A stretch of DNA of 64,000 nt from Chrysogorgia sp. JL179-B06 (taxonomy: Eukaryota > Cnidaria > Anthozoa > Scleralcyonacea > Chrysogorgiidae). The position numbers and the translations under genes were made by a program. The stretch spans positions 487,501 to 551,500 of the forward strand of contig JAYKKM010000221.1 in NCBI GenBank assembly GCA_035772405.1, in the 5' to 3' direction. Shown piece by piece: positions 23,846 through 33,293 of this stretch (its first letter is position 1; each line of letters opens with the position of its first letter). The notes under the pieces are model-generated. The model worked only from the letters and a program-made list of their open reading frames with translations. It did no database searches and had not been told where the DNA came from.

Positions 23846-24030
23846 TGGGTGTGGTGGCTTGCGGGGTTAATCGTTGTGCACACTCACTTAGGGCGTTCGA
23901 ATCATGAGTTGGGCTTCTTTTCCCAGTCCATTACACTTATCCGTGCGAGTGACACAGCTGTGTCGTTTGTTACGCAATCTAAGACAATGTATCCGGAAAA
24001 AGTGACACAGCTGTGTCGTTTGTCACACAT
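23846..24030 (+). mobile_element. Possible tRNA-type SINE in B
   Basis: GGTGGCTTGCGGGGTTAATCG (A-box-like) is followed about 35 nt later by GGGCGTTCGAATCATGAG (B-box-like). Two direct copies of GTGACACAGCTGTGTCGTTTG occur at 23,951 and 24,001. The box match is imperfect, so this is tentative. Confidence 0.4.
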
Positions 24031-24093
24031 TCCGTCTTGAAGAACATAGTAGTGTAATACATCGTCTTCGACTCGCTTCCGCTAATATTGTAA

Positions 24094-24641
24094 TTAGATA
24101 GCACTGTCTCCTTCATTCGGGGGTTCCCCCTCGGGGATTTTCCCTCTAGACATATGGCTAAATACGTGTTTACTAGTTGTTAGTCCACCCGATAACAACC
24201 CTAAACAAGGGAGGTAGGGGGATACGTATGATATGAACTTCTCTACATCTCTTTTAAGTAGTTGGTCAGTGATCAACTCTTTTTCTAGCTTTTCAGGTGA
24301 TTCAATAGCGTTGAACCCTCCTAACGCGTGAGCGAACTTGCTTATTAAAAGGTCACAGAGAAACACGTTCGCTTCTCCATTCTTTTTACCTCCCATTCTT
24401 CGTAGATCTTGTTGATGACTTTATCTGAAGCCTTTTTGAGATAAGTGGTGGATTTATCTATCTCGCCATCCTCTGAGAGTCTTCTTAGTTCGTCTCGTTT
24501 CTTGTCTACATCAGTTTGTGGAGTGTCGTCGGCTTGTGACGTGTCGATTTGTGGTTCATCGATCACTTCCTGTTCTGCTTCTCGTATGTCTTCAATTAGT
24601 TCATCAATTGTATCAGTATTTTTTGTCTTACGTTTTGGCAT
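24094..24641 (-). pseudogene. Tail protein with C-terminal hydrophobic hairpin (B)
   Basis: Two frames, 24,641-24,345 and 24,396-24,094, together correspond to the single 163-170-aa gene of C at 29,890-29,399, so a frameshift lies near 24,370. Shared features are MPKRK at the start and an acidic Glu/Asp-rich N-terminal third. Then come KKASDKVINKIYEEWEVKRME, DLLISKFAHAL and a hydrophobic LPCLGLLSGGLTTSK. The function is unknown. The position next to the packaging ATPase suggests a virion component. A TATAGTATA motif lies at 24,646-24,654, just upstream of the start. Confidence 0.6.
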
Positions 24642-25266
24642 GTCCTATACTATACGATGTGTTTTGTTTTTGCGGAATGACTATTTCGTACGAGTACGGG
24701 TGTCTTAGAAATATCTCCAATCTTGCGTACTCGTTGTCTTTCAACTGTTTTATTATTTTCTGAATCTCCGCTTTATCAACTCCGTTGAGATAATCGTCTA
24801 CGATAATTTTCATATCGTTTCTGTTAGGGTTGTAGAATGTTACTAACTTTGAGATGTTTTCGCGATACGGTTTACTAATTGAGGTTAGTTGTTGTGTTAT
24901 GACTATTGTGGATAGGTTGTAGTGTCTAGCGCTAAAGGCTAGTTTAACTAGTTCGCTTGTTCTGTTTTTAACATCCTGCCCACTAGCACAATCGTCTAAT
25001 ATTATTAGTGAGTTGGTGCCTTTATAAATGTCAGTCACGTATTTAAGAATTACGTCGACCTTGTCCTGCTCACACTGAATAGCTATGAAGTTTGGGTCTC
25101 TCAAGTATTTCCACTCTGTGTACGTTTTGTTCCATTCAAATGTTGGACACATAAGAATGATGAAATCGAAGTGATTCATATGCTCTTTCTCTATCATATC
25201 CAAGAGGTGGTACGTTTTACCACAGGCTGTCATACCGACAATTAGCATGTTGAAAGGTGTTTTCAT
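24628..25266 (-). CDS. Packaging ATPase, A32/FtsK-HerA type (B)
   Basis: Walker A is GMTACGKT (residues about 9-16) and Walker B is SLIILDDCASGQD (about 100). A later TQQLTSI matches the Gln/Thr sensor region of this family. In adenain-capsid viruses and Polintons this ATPase pumps DNA into the capsid. I place the start at ATG 25,266. An upstream in-frame ATG at 25,308 would overlap the capsid gene, and 25,266 matches the start in element C. It lies 16 bp after the capsid stop and overlaps the tail-gene start by a few bases. The reading frame is intact. Confidence 0.85.
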   Translation of the reverse strand: MKTPFNMLIVGMTACGKTYHLLDMIEKEHMNHFDFIILMCPTFEWNKTYTEWKYLRDPNFIAIQCEQDKVDVILKYVTDIYKGTNSLIILDDCASGQDVKNRTSELVKLAFSARHYNLSTIVITQQLTSISKPYRENISKLVTFYNPNRNDMKIIVDDYLNGVDKAEIQKIIKQLKDNEYARLEIFLRHPYSYEIVIPQKQNTSYSIGHAKT

Positions 25267-25282
25267 ATAGAATACTATATGT

Positions 25283-26515
25283 TTAGTACTGGATTGATTG
25301 TAGATCATTGTTGATGAGGTTTACAAGACCGTCGGAGAGTACGAATATTTTACACATAACGTTCGTTGTTGTGGCTTCTTTAGTGATTTCCATCAGTATT
25401 CCTGACTGGGTGTTCACGATCTTCTTTCCAGTTGCAACCTTATCGTTGTCTTCGATAGACCTAAGGTCAATAACCAAAGCGAAACCGTCTTTGTAAAACT
25501 TTTGGACAGTCATATGATCGTAGTCTAGTTGTCCGAATAGTCTTTTCGCTTCTCCCCATATTCTTGATTTTGGTATTCCTTGACTGTATACCATATTTGG
25601 TACGCCTTCTATGGTGAGTTTGACTGACTTTATGTTTGGGTAGACGAAGTCTTCACTATCAGTTCTTGTTTTATTTGTTAAGAGTAGAACGACAGCTTTC
25701 ATAGATTTTCTCGGCAGGTTAATATTCTCGTTTACGAGTGTGATTCCTTTGTCCCACTCCACAGTCTTCATTAGTGTGACGTGTTCGTATGATAGAGACC
25801 TACCGGATGCGTATAGAGATGACACTTCGTCAGCAATCTCTTGACTCTCGATAGTTTCGTACTCTAACTCGAGGTTCTCTAACGTATAGCCAGCCACAGC
25901 TGATCCAGATTGAGCCACCATAATATCAGACGCTTTAGGGAGTGTGATTATATACCTGAAATTGTTGTTCATGTTGTATGGTGCATATAGACCATGATCT
26001 TCTAGAATCTTGTCGATTTGAATCTTTTGTTTAGTGTCATGGACGGAGAACATCAGACCATCACTAACTTTTTGTGTGTCTCCACTGGCTGCACCACTGT
26101 CGTCCTTCGAGATTAACTTTCGAAGGTTCTCGTTTGCTATACCATATTCGACCATCTGGTCTCGCTCACTGCTAGATTTCCAGAGGTCTTTATACGTACC
26201 GATTACGCTCTCACCACTGTTGTCGTACACAGTCTCACCTGCTAGTTTTACCACCAGTCTCTCGAGTAGTAGTCTCGAAAGGTTGTTAAGAAACCATGAT
26301 TTCGCGTTCGAACTCTTAAAGTCGAATAGAAGATGGAGACTAGAGGGTACCAAACAAGTGTTACCCTTTGTTTTGGGGATGTCGATGTACAACTCTTCCC
26401 CTGGATTGGCTTTGTTGGGGTTTAGCGTTACAACGTGACGGGTTCTTGTGCCTTTGATAGAAGATATTCCGCGACGTCTATATCCAGGAAGCAACTCTCT
26501 CTCATTAGTGTTCAT
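25283..26515 (-). CDS. Probable major capsid protein, second Polinton lineage (B)
   Basis: 410 aa. It lies directly upstream of the ATPase, the usual capsid position, and aligns end to end with the 412-aa protein of C. Recognisable blocks are TLNPNKANPGEELYIDIPK, WFLNNLSRLLLERLVVKL, YTLENLELEYETI, SYEHVTLMKT, VYPNIKSVKLTIEGVPN, QGIPKSRIWGEAKRLFG and a final SDGLVNL...LQSIQY. Beta-rich repeated segments and the order of blocks loosely parallel the double-jelly-roll protein of remnant A. Similar proteins occur in cnidarian Polintons as far as I recall. There is no direct structural proof. The frame is intact, with TATAGTATAGT just upstream of the start. Confidence 0.65.
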   Translation of the reverse strand: MNTNERELLPGYRRRGISSIKGTRTRHVVTLNPNKANPGEELYIDIPKTKGNTCLVPSSLHLLFDFKSSNAKSWFLNNLSRLLLERLVVKLAGETVYDNSGESVIGTYKDLWKSSSERDQMVEYGIANENLRKLISKDDSGAASGDTQKVSDGLMFSVHDTKQKIQIDKILEDHGLYAPYNMNNNFRYIITLPKASDIMVAQSGSAVAGYTLENLELEYETIESQEIADEVSSLYASGRSLSYEHVTLMKTVEWDKGITLVNENINLPRKSMKAVVLLLTNKTRTDSEDFVYPNIKSVKLTIEGVPNMVYSQGIPKSRIWGEAKRLFGQLDYDHMTVQKFYKDGFALVIDLRSIEDNDKVATGKKIVNTQSGILMEITKEATTTNVMCKIFVLSDGLVNLINNDLQSIQY

Positions 26516-26526
26516 ACTATACTATA
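26516..26526 (-). promoter_or_regulatory. TATAGTATA-type promoter motif, capsid gene (B)
   Basis: TATAGTATAGT abuts the ATG of the capsid gene on the minus strand. It is the clearest example of the motif shared by many B and C genes. Confidence 0.5.
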
Positions 26527-26535
26527 ACACATGTT

Positions 26536-27942
26536 TTATTTCCTCTGTTTGTACTGATCGTAGACGAACCAAGCTAGTGCTATCGCTAGGATCCATAAAT
26601 TAGATGCTAACCAAGATATACCTGCAGCTCCCCACTTTAACGCAGTCGCCACCACGTTTAGCAGTCCAGCTAGTAGAGGACCAGCCTTTGTGGCTAGATT
26701 AGTTATAGCTTTTCCTAATTTTCCAAGTGCTTGACCACCTTTGAAGACTACGCTTCTAGCGGATATCACGATCGTGGTGATAAAAGAGGCTATGGTTATT
26801 CCTAAAGCTGAGGCGCCTAACCAATTTTCTCTAAACCACTCCTTTATTTTTTGTAACCTAGTGATATCCTCTTCCTGTTGTTCTCTAACCTTCTCGCGTT
26901 CCACTTGATTTAAGGTTCGATCCCTAGCTATCTTGAGACCTGTCACTCTCTCATACAATTCTGTCCTCTTTATGCCATATTCCTCTCTATTCATATCGTC
27001 TGCGGTCTTGTCGATGGCACGCTGAAAATAGTCGGCTTGTGTTTCTAGAAATATTGGTCTAGTGTTTGGATCGATTGTATCACTTGGATTTAGGACACCT
27101 CGTAGGTCACGATTCTCTTCTTCTGTTAACCCAAATACGTTATCGTAGTTCACTTCTGTTTCAATTACTGGGAAGTCACTCGAAACTGTGGTGTCTTCTG
27201 TAACGTCAGTTGTGGTGTTTCCTGTAACGTTAGTTGAGGTGCCAGGGATTTGTTCAACTAACTGCTTGAACTGATCAATCGCACTTTTACTTCTACTGTC
27301 TTTACTGTAGATCAAACCATTTTTTCCAGGTTTTAGAATTAGTTTAGGTTTCAAATACTCACCGTCTTCGTTTATCGGTTTGAAAAGAATAGAACCTGAG
27401 GTTGTCACGTATGACCTATTAACTACATTCCTTGACATATCGTCATTACTGAGTCTTTTGTTATACAATTTACGTATTTTTCTATCTATTAGATTGGTTC
27501 TTTCTATACCATTTACTATTAACTTTTTATTGTCTTCTTTTAGTTCTTTCAGTCTGCTTTCAATTTCGTTCGCCTCTTCAAAAGCCAAATTGAAGCTCTC
27601 ATCGTGGACGTCACCATATGTTACCGGATCATCAAACACTACTGCTGGGGCATTAGTGGTGGTTCCTTTACTAGTTATTAACACTGTTCCGTCGTCATTG
27701 TCTACGAACGACGTCTCTGCATGTCTGATTCTGTCTTGCACTCTGCTATCTATAACTCTAGTCTCTATCTCTTGTTTCACCCTGGTGATTCTGCTATGTA
27801 TGTCACTAAGATCTTGTGTTATCCCATATTCCTCGACTACACCATTGAGTCGGCTGAGTTCGCTTTTTAACTGTTCATCCGTATACTTCTCAAAATCGTT
27901 ACGATCTTGCATTTCGATTTCATCGAATCCTCCTTCAGCCAT
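26536..27942 (-). CDS. Multi-membrane-segment virion protein candidate (B)
   Basis: 468 aa. The N-terminal 350 residues are charged and helical. They hold a conserved block at about 160-230 (GSILFKPINEDGEYLKPK, NGLIYSKDSRSKSAIDQFKQ). The last 110 residues hold three or four hydrophobic segments (ALGITIASFITTIVISA; ITNLATKAGPLLAGLLNVVA; SWLASNLWILAIALAWFVYD) ending in KQRK. It starts MAEGG like both homologues in C. Function unknown; a membrane-active or inner-virion protein is plausible. Located between integrase and capsid genes. The frame is intact. Confidence 0.6.
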   Translation of the reverse strand: MAEGGFDEIEMQDRNDFEKYTDEQLKSELSRLNGVVEEYGITQDLSDIHSRITRVKQEIETRVIDSRVQDRIRHAETSFVDNDDGTVLITSKGTTTNAPAVVFDDPVTYGDVHDESFNLAFEEANEIESRLKELKEDNKKLIVNGIERTNLIDRKIRKLYNKRLSNDDMSRNVVNRSYVTTSGSILFKPINEDGEYLKPKLILKPGKNGLIYSKDSRSKSAIDQFKQLVEQIPGTSTNVTGNTTTDVTEDTTVSSDFPVIETEVNYDNVFGLTEEENRDLRGVLNPSDTIDPNTRPIFLETQADYFQRAIDKTADDMNREEYGIKRTELYERVTGLKIARDRTLNQVEREKVREQQEEDITRLQKIKEWFRENWLGASALGITIASFITTIVISARSVVFKGGQALGKLGKAITNLATKAGPLLAGLLNVVATALKWGAAGISWLASNLWILAIALAWFVYDQYKQRK

Positions 27943-27948
27943 TATATA

Positions 27949-28823
27949 CTAGTAAATGTTTTGAATATCAATCTCTGGTATCCATGAGTTGTGTTTACTA
28001 TCATAACCAAGCCACTTAACTAAAACCATCTTTTTACCCTTGACCTTCTTTCTCTTCACTATCTTCTCAACTTTGTATACATCGTCTTTTTTATCAACAG
28101 CTGACAACTCTTCCTCGTAAAACTTACCGATGATGAGTTCCCCCTCATGGTCCTCTATCTCGTACACGGTAGGGTCACCACGTATGACCTTTGACACTTT
28201 AAATAGCTCCTCGGTGAAGTTAGCCTCGTACCCCTTCGCGAATATGCTTTTGTACTTTGATATCCTGACAGTCTCACCTACTTTGAATTTTGGTAGTGGG
28301 TAGTCACCGAAATGGTGTCCAAACAATGTCTTTCATACTTCGTTTTCGTTTTTCTTACTAACGTCTTTAGGTTTCACTAGAATAGTACTGTGTTTGGTAT
28401 TGTTGTAATTCTCAACGAGCTGATCTAAAATGTCTATCCACTTATACGTTCCTTTACTGTAGAAGTACTTCCACATAGACGTCTTGAGTGTTCTGTTAAA
28501 TCGTTCCACGACTGCTGCCTTTTCATCAGAGTTCGTGCTGAAGTACTTCACGTTGTGTTTATCCAACAGATCCTTCACACCAACGTTGTAGAATTCCTTA
28601 CCGTCGTCAAACTGAACCAGCTTTGGATACTCACCAAACCTAACCTTAGCCTTCTCCAGTAACTTTGCGACAGCCTTAGTCATGTTCTCTGTGTCTTTCC
28701 TGTAGACAGGTATGGTAAAGGCATACCTACTAAGGATCTCAGTGGCTGTTAGTATCCAGTAGTACCCATTGTTCTTGTGCTTGTACTTACCCATATCGAC
28801 CAAGTCCATCTGTATCTGCTCAC
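27949..28823 (-). pseudogene. Integrase of B, C-terminal part (downstream of C insertion)
   Basis: Starts at the target duplication GCTCAC and contains the first Asp (MDLVDM), the second Asp (VQFDDGKEF) and the Glu (AAVVERFNR). An SH3-like KVGETVRISKYKSIF and a chromodomain (VEKIVKRKKVKGKKMVLV, KWLGYDSKHNSW) follow. An in-frame TGA at 28,333-28,335 replaces the Trp codon found at this place in C. The N-terminal part is at 47,302-47,512. The insertion and the stop both inactivate it. Confidence 0.85.
28818..28823. other. Target-site duplication of C, left copy (GCTCAC)
   Basis: GCTCAC stands immediately outside the left end of C and is repeated at 47,302-47,307. Six-bp duplications are typical of Polinton integration. 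Confidence 0.9.
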
Positions 28824-28983
28824 AGTAGTATAGAGAGTGGCGGTACGAGCTCAGTCAACGTCAACCGTAATATAAACACCAAAACATCGCCAAATTTGTG
28901 TCAAGCCACAACTTAGCGATGTTTTGGTGTTTATGTTTTACAATCGACGTTGGTGAGCTCGTACCACCACTCTCTATACTACT
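28824..28983. repeat. 160-bp palindrome at the tip of C, left
   Basis: AGTAGTATAGAGAGTGG...GGTACGAGCTC at the outer edge is answered by GAGCTCGTACC...CCACTCTCTATACTACT at 28,955-28,983, with AAACACCAAAACATCGC and its complement inside. Each element end can fold into one long hairpin. Confidence 0.95.
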
Positions 28984-29426
28984 ATGGCAATCATTAGTCA
29001 ATCTAAACACCCCTCCCATGTTTTCTACTCAATTGATAAGAAATACCAAAATAACAATTTTCGCTAAATTTAAAGCTAGAATGTGTCGTTTCATCATTTT
29101 CACGTCTTTAAAAAGTAGAGAATGTCGTTTCAACATTTTCGCGTATTTAAAAAAGGCATAGTGTGCCACTTCAACGTTTTCACACATTTAAAAAAGTAGA
29201 AGGTGTCATTTCAGCATTTTTACATTTTTGTTCAACAAACCACCGACACGTTCCACTGCTGTCTCACAAATTCACGCGCGAAAAAAAACCACTAGATTTT
29301 GATTCTAGTGGTGATGTTTTTATCCAAATGGATAGCGAAATGACGCTCTTTTGATTGGCTAACAACATTGACTAACAAATAGCCAGTTGTTTTGCAAATT
29401 AGTCCGCCCGCTCACTATTTTCAGTG
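28824..29426 (+). repeat. Element C left terminal inverted repeat, ~603 bp
   Basis: Matches the complement of 46,700-47,301 almost base for base (one 1-nt length difference in a T run and a 3-nt difference near 29,408). It contains the tip palindrome, a fold-back AAAACCACTAGATTTTGATTCTAGTGG, and four imperfect repeats of a GTGTCRTTTCANCATTTT unit. The tail gene ends inside it. Confidence 0.95.
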
Positions 29427-29890
29427 TTTGTCGTCGCACTTCTGAAATGGTGGTCGTACACATATTTAGACGTTGTGATTCCTCCCGACAGCAAGCCTAA
29501 GAAAGGCACATACGGTGTCACAATCGCGACAATGCTCTCGACGTCTTTCTTTAATAGCAGGTCTTTTTGTAGTTCGTCGTTTAGTTCGTCAGGATTTTCA
29601 ATAGCGTTCAACCCATCCAGTAAGCTGGCGAATTTGCTGATTAGCAAATCGGTGAGAAAAGCGTTTGCGATCTCCATTCTCTTCAACTCGTATTGGCGCC
29701 ATATCTTATCAATAACTTTTGCGGACGCTTTTTTAATGTACGCTTCGGACTGACTTACCACACCGTCACCGGACAGTCTAACAAGTTCGGCTCTCCTAAC
29801 GTCAATGTTGTCTTCCACAGTCGAAGTGTCAGCGGTCTCCTCAACTAGTTCCTCAATCGTGGGGTTTTCTTCACTTTTGCGTTTCACCAT
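29399..29890 (-). CDS. Tail protein with C-terminal hydrophobic hairpin (C)
   Basis: 163 aa from ATG 29,890 (MVKRKSEENP), matching MPKRK in B. An in-frame ATG at 29,911 is an alternative. Acidic N-terminus, then IKKASAKVIDKIWRQYELKRM, DLLISKFASLLDGLNAIE and a hydrophobic YVPFLGLLSGGITTSKYVYD near the C-terminus. The last 28 bp lie inside the terminal repeat. Unknown function. The conserved place between ATPase and element end in both elements argues for a structural or packaging role. Confidence 0.65.
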   Translation of the reverse strand: MVKRKSEENPTIEELVEETADTSTVEDNIDVRRAELVRLSGDGVVSQSEAYIKKASAKVIDKIWRQYELKRMEIANAFLTDLLISKFASLLDGLNAIENPDELNDELQKDLLLKKDVESIVAIVTPYVPFLGLLSGGITTSKYVYDHHFRSATTNTENSERAD

Positions 29891-29914
29891 CACGTTATTA
29901 CTTATACCCATATT

Positions 29915-30514
29915 TTATTGCGGAATAACAACTTCGTGACTGTATGGATAGCGCAGTGAGATTTCAAGTCTAGCGTACTTATTATTTTTTAATGCGGTCA
30001 CAATCGCCGACGATTTTTCTCTGCTAATGTTTCCAAGGTAGTCGTCGATAACGACCTTCATATCACTTCTGCTCGGACAGTAGAAGCAAACGAGCTTACT
30101 AATATTTTCTCTGTACGGTTTTGCGATCGACGTCAGTTGTTGTGTGATGACAATAACGCTCAACATAAAATGTCGCGCACTAAAAGCCAAGTTGACCAAT
30201 TGACTAGTCCTATTCTTAACGTCCTGCCCACTTGCACAGTCGTCCAACACAATCAGAGTGTTAGTGCCTTTAAAAACATTTGTTACACACTTGAGAACAG
30301 CGTCGACATTGTCCTGTGTGCAGTCTATCGCTAACACGTCAGGGTCATGTACATATTTCCAATCTTGATACGCTTTGTTCCACTCGAAAGTAGGACAAAT
30401 CAACACAATGTAGTCAAATTTACTAAAGTACTCAGATTCCAATGTTTCCAGCAAATAATGCGTCTTACCACAAGCTGTCATACCAACAATTAACATATTA
30501 AACGGAGTCTCCAT
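29915..30514 (-). CDS. Packaging ATPase, A32/FtsK-HerA type (C)
   Basis: 199 aa. Walker A GMTACGKT at about residues 10-17, Walker B TLIVLDDCASGQD at about 95-107, then VIVITQQLTSIAKPY. It closely follows the B homologue and is of normal length for the compact Polinton ATPases. It starts 15 bp after the capsid stop, so the two are probably expressed together. Predicted to drive genome packaging. Intact. Confidence 0.88.
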   Translation of the reverse strand: METPFNMLIVGMTACGKTHYLLETLESEYFSKFDYIVLICPTFEWNKAYQDWKYVHDPDVLAIDCTQDNVDAVLKCVTNVFKGTNTLIVLDDCASGQDVKNRTSQLVNLAFSARHFMLSVIVITQQLTSIAKPYRENISKLVCFYCPSRSDMKVVIDDYLGNISREKSSAIVTALKNNKYARLEISLRYPYSHEVVIPQ

Positions 30515-30529
30515 TAACTCACGTTTGAT

Positions 30530-31768
30530 TTAATACTGGATTGATTGCAGCCCATTGTTCATGAAGTTGACCAACCCATCACTTATCACAAACACCCTAC
30601 ACATAACATTCGCAGTCGTCGCTTTCTTAGTGATTTCAAGAAGCACGCCGGATTGTGTGTTTACAATGTTCTTGCCAGTGGCAACATTGCGATTATCTTG
30701 AACACTCCTCAAGTCGATGACCAACGCAAAGCCATCTTTATAGAACTTCTGCATGGTCATGAACTGAGCGTGTTCTTCATCCAACCCAAACAATCGTTTC
30801 GCTTCTGCGTAGAACTTCGACTTTGGGATGCCTTGTGAGTACACACTATTTGGCACGCCTTCAATTGTGACTCTAACACTCTCGATATTTGGGTAAAGAA
30901 ACTCCTCACTGTCTGTTCGCACCTTATTCGTGAATAGCAACACAATCGCCTTCATGCTTTTTCTTGGCAGATTGACATTTTCATTCACAATGGTTGTGCC
31001 CTTATCCCATTCAGTGGTTTTCATCAATGTAACGTGCTCGTATGACAAACTACGACCACTTGCGTAACCCGACGCTATCTCATCAGCGAGCTCCTGGTTA
31101 TCGATCGTTTCGTACTCAAGCTCGAGGTTCTCCAGAGTGTACCCACCTACACTTTGATTGGATTGCGCCACCATGATGTCTGTGGCCTTCGGAAGTGTGA
31201 TCACATATTGCAAATTGTTGTTCATGCTAAAAGGAGCATACAACCCGTGGTCATTCATGATTTTACCAAGCTTAATCCGCAGTTTCGTTCCAATCACACC
31301 AAACATTAACGCGTCGCTAACTTTAGTAACGTTCCCACTTGTAGCGCCACTGTCATCCTTAGAAATTAGCTTTCTCAAGTTCTCACCACCAATACCATAA
31401 TCAATCATTTGGTCTCGCGCAGTAACACTTTCCCAAAGGTCGCGATAGACACCAGTGTAATTTTCCCCATTGTTGTCATACACAGTCTCCCCAGCTAGTC
31501 TCACAACAAGTTTCTCAACCAACAACTTGCTCACATTGTTCAAGAACCAACTTTTGTCATTCGCATTTTTAAAGTCGAACACTAAACCCAACGATCCAGG
31601 CACCAAACAGCTACTAACCTTGAGCTTCGGTATGTCAATGTAAAGTTCCTCACCAGGACTGACTTTATTAGGGTTCAACGTGATTACATGCTGTGTTCTC
31701 ACCCCTTTTATGACACCCATGGTCGCTCGTCTAAAACCAGGGCTCAACTCTGCTGACGTGGCGTTCAT
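30530..31768 (-). CDS. Probable major capsid protein, second Polinton lineage (C)
   Basis: 412 aa, intact. It shares NPNKVSPGEELYIDIPK, WFLNNVSKLLVEKLVVRLAG, LRKLISKDDSGA, YTLENLELEYETI, YEHVTLMKT, YPNIESVRVTIEGVPN and the SDGLVNF...LQSIQY end with the B protein. Length and gene position (before the ATPase) fit a double-jelly-roll capsid subunit. No canonical Polinton capsid gene of the remnant A type exists in C, which supports the assignment by elimination. A TATA-like GTATATGAACG overlaps the start region. Confidence 0.65.
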   Translation of the reverse strand: MNATSAELSPGFRRATMGVIKGVRTQHVITLNPNKVSPGEELYIDIPKLKVSSCLVPGSLGLVFDFKNANDKSWFLNNVSKLLVEKLVVRLAGETVYDNNGENYTGVYRDLWESVTARDQMIDYGIGGENLRKLISKDDSGATSGNVTKVSDALMFGVIGTKLRIKLGKIMNDHGLYAPFSMNNNLQYVITLPKATDIMVAQSNQSVGGYTLENLELEYETIDNQELADEIASGYASGRSLSYEHVTLMKTTEWDKGTTIVNENVNLPRKSMKAIVLLFTNKVRTDSEEFLYPNIESVRVTIEGVPNSVYSQGIPKSKFYAEAKRLFGLDEEHAQFMTMQKFYKDGFALVIDLRSVQDNRNVATGKNIVNTQSGVLLEITKKATTANVMCRVFVISDGLVNFMNNGLQSIQY

Positions 31769-31791
31769 ATACCTTTACATATGTTTTATCG

Positions 31792-33234
31792 CTACCGTTT
31801 TAGCTTGTAATAATCATAAGCAAACCACGCAAGTACCACCGCGAGTACCCACAGATTTTGAGCCAACCAAGCGAGACCCTTTGCACCCAACGTCAACGCG
31901 TTGTAAACTAAATTAGCCAACCCAACAGCCCATGGACCCATCTTCGTTATCGCGTTCTTAACAGCCTGTGCGAATGACCTCGTTGCCATAGCGCCTTTCA
32001 TAACAGCAGATCTCCCAGCGATAATAATAGTTGTTATAATCCCAGCCGCTGAAATCACTACAGCGCTCAACCCGACCACATTTTCTTTAGCCCATTCCTT
32101 GAGTCTCTGAAACCTATCAATGTCAACTTCTTGTTGTGCTCTAACTTCTTCTATTTCTCGCTGTTCTAAGACTTCTCTTTTGGCTTGCGTGAGTCCCACC
32201 TCTCTAATAAGCAAACCGTCGTACTCTAGCTGTTCGTCACTCATAAGACTACTTTGCTTATCTTTTGTATCAAGCTCTGTCATTCTCCTACTCGTTTCAT
32301 TTATCGCTTCCTGATAATAGTCTGCTTGTATTTGCAATGCGCCATTGTCGCCTATTCTCGACTCACGCAACACACTATCACTTGGGTTGAGTATACCTCT
32401 ATGTTCACGGTTTTCTTTTACTGATAGCCCAGCTATGTTATAGCGCTCCACTCTTGTTTCAATCACTGGGGAATCGTCTGGGATCACTTCTGTTGTGACA
32501 GCTGTTGTTTCTGTACTCTCAGGGATTTGACTAACTAACTGTTTGAATTGCTTAATCGCGTTTTTACTACTCGCATCTTTACTGTAGATCAAGCCGTTTT
32601 CCACAGGTATTAGAATTCGTTTGGGTTTTCCATATTTACCATCTTTGTTTATCGGTTTGAAAAGAATAGACCCTGAGTCCGTCACATATGATCTGTCGGC
32701 TATTTTCCTTGACGCGTCGTCATGACCGAGTCTTTTTTTTTTGTGTAACTTACGTATTTTCTCACCTATCGCCTTGACTCTTTCTACTTGATTTTTTACC
32801 ACCTCTTTATTGACTGCGTTTAGCTTGTCCAATCTTTTGTAAAGATCATCTGACCCCACTTCAAGAGCCATACTGTAGCTTGTGTCATTAACGTCACCGT
32901 ACGACTCCTGTTCAACAAACTCTACCGCTGGGACTTCTGTGTTGGCCCCCCTTATTGTCACCGTTTTACCATCGTCAATAAACGACGTCTCTTCTTCTCT
33001 AGCCCCTCTTCTATCCTGTTCATACTGCAATTTATTCATTCTCTCATACAATTTGTCATACTTGATACGCACGATGTCTGGCATGTCGTCGCCATCAGCG
33101 TACTCATCGGTAATTGAATGATAATCTAGATAGAGTTTTTTAAGTTCGACATCTATTTGATCACTGGTGTACCTATCAAGTCTATCGAAGTCCTCCATCT
33201 GAATCTCGTTAAAAACTTCCCCACCTTCAGCCAT
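31792..33234 (-). CDS. Multi-membrane-segment virion protein candidate, copy 1 (C)
   Basis: 480 aa, starting MAEGGEVFNEIQMEDFD. Charged helical N-terminus. The conserved block GSILFKPINKDGKYGKPK ... NGLIYSKDASSKNAI sits at about 200-240. After it come NPSDSVLRESRIGDNGALQI and a long coiled-coil-like stretch. The C-terminal membrane region is GLSAVVISAAGIITTIIIA, MATRSFAQAVKNAITKMGP and LAQNLWVLAVVLAWFAYDYY. It is the full-length counterpart of B's 468-aa protein. Role unknown. Confidence 0.6.
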   Translation of the reverse strand: MAEGGEVFNEIQMEDFDRLDRYTSDQIDVELKKLYLDYHSITDEYADGDDMPDIVRIKYDKLYERMNKLQYEQDRRGAREEETSFIDDGKTVTIRGANTEVPAVEFVEQESYGDVNDTSYSMALEVGSDDLYKRLDKLNAVNKEVVKNQVERVKAIGEKIRKLHKKKRLGHDDASRKIADRSYVTDSGSILFKPINKDGKYGKPKRILIPVENGLIYSKDASSKNAIKQFKQLVSQIPESTETTAVTTEVIPDDSPVIETRVERYNIAGLSVKENREHRGILNPSDSVLRESRIGDNGALQIQADYYQEAINETSRRMTELDTKDKQSSLMSDEQLEYDGLLIREVGLTQAKREVLEQREIEEVRAQQEVDIDRFQRLKEWAKENVVGLSAVVISAAGIITTIIIAGRSAVMKGAMATRSFAQAVKNAITKMGPWAVGLANLVYNALTLGAKGLAWLAQNLWVLAVVLAWFAYDYYKLKR

Positions 33235-33240
33235 ATTACA

Positions 33241-33293
33241 TTAGCTCACATTTTGAATATCGCTTTCTAGTGTCCATGAGTCACGTTTGCTTT
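33241..33293 (-). repeat. Duplicated 3' end of the integrase gene
   Basis: TAGCTCACATTTTGAATATCGC + TTTCTRGTRTCCA repeats the last about 50 bp of the integrase gene at 34,309-34,360. It marks the border of the tandem duplication that made two membrane-protein genes. Confidence 0.85.

Noticed and set aside
28898..29161. 87-aa frame found identically at 28,898 (plus) and 46,964 (minus)
   Set aside because: It appears twice only because it lies in the terminal inverted repeats. It crosses the palindrome and has no family signal or promoter motif.
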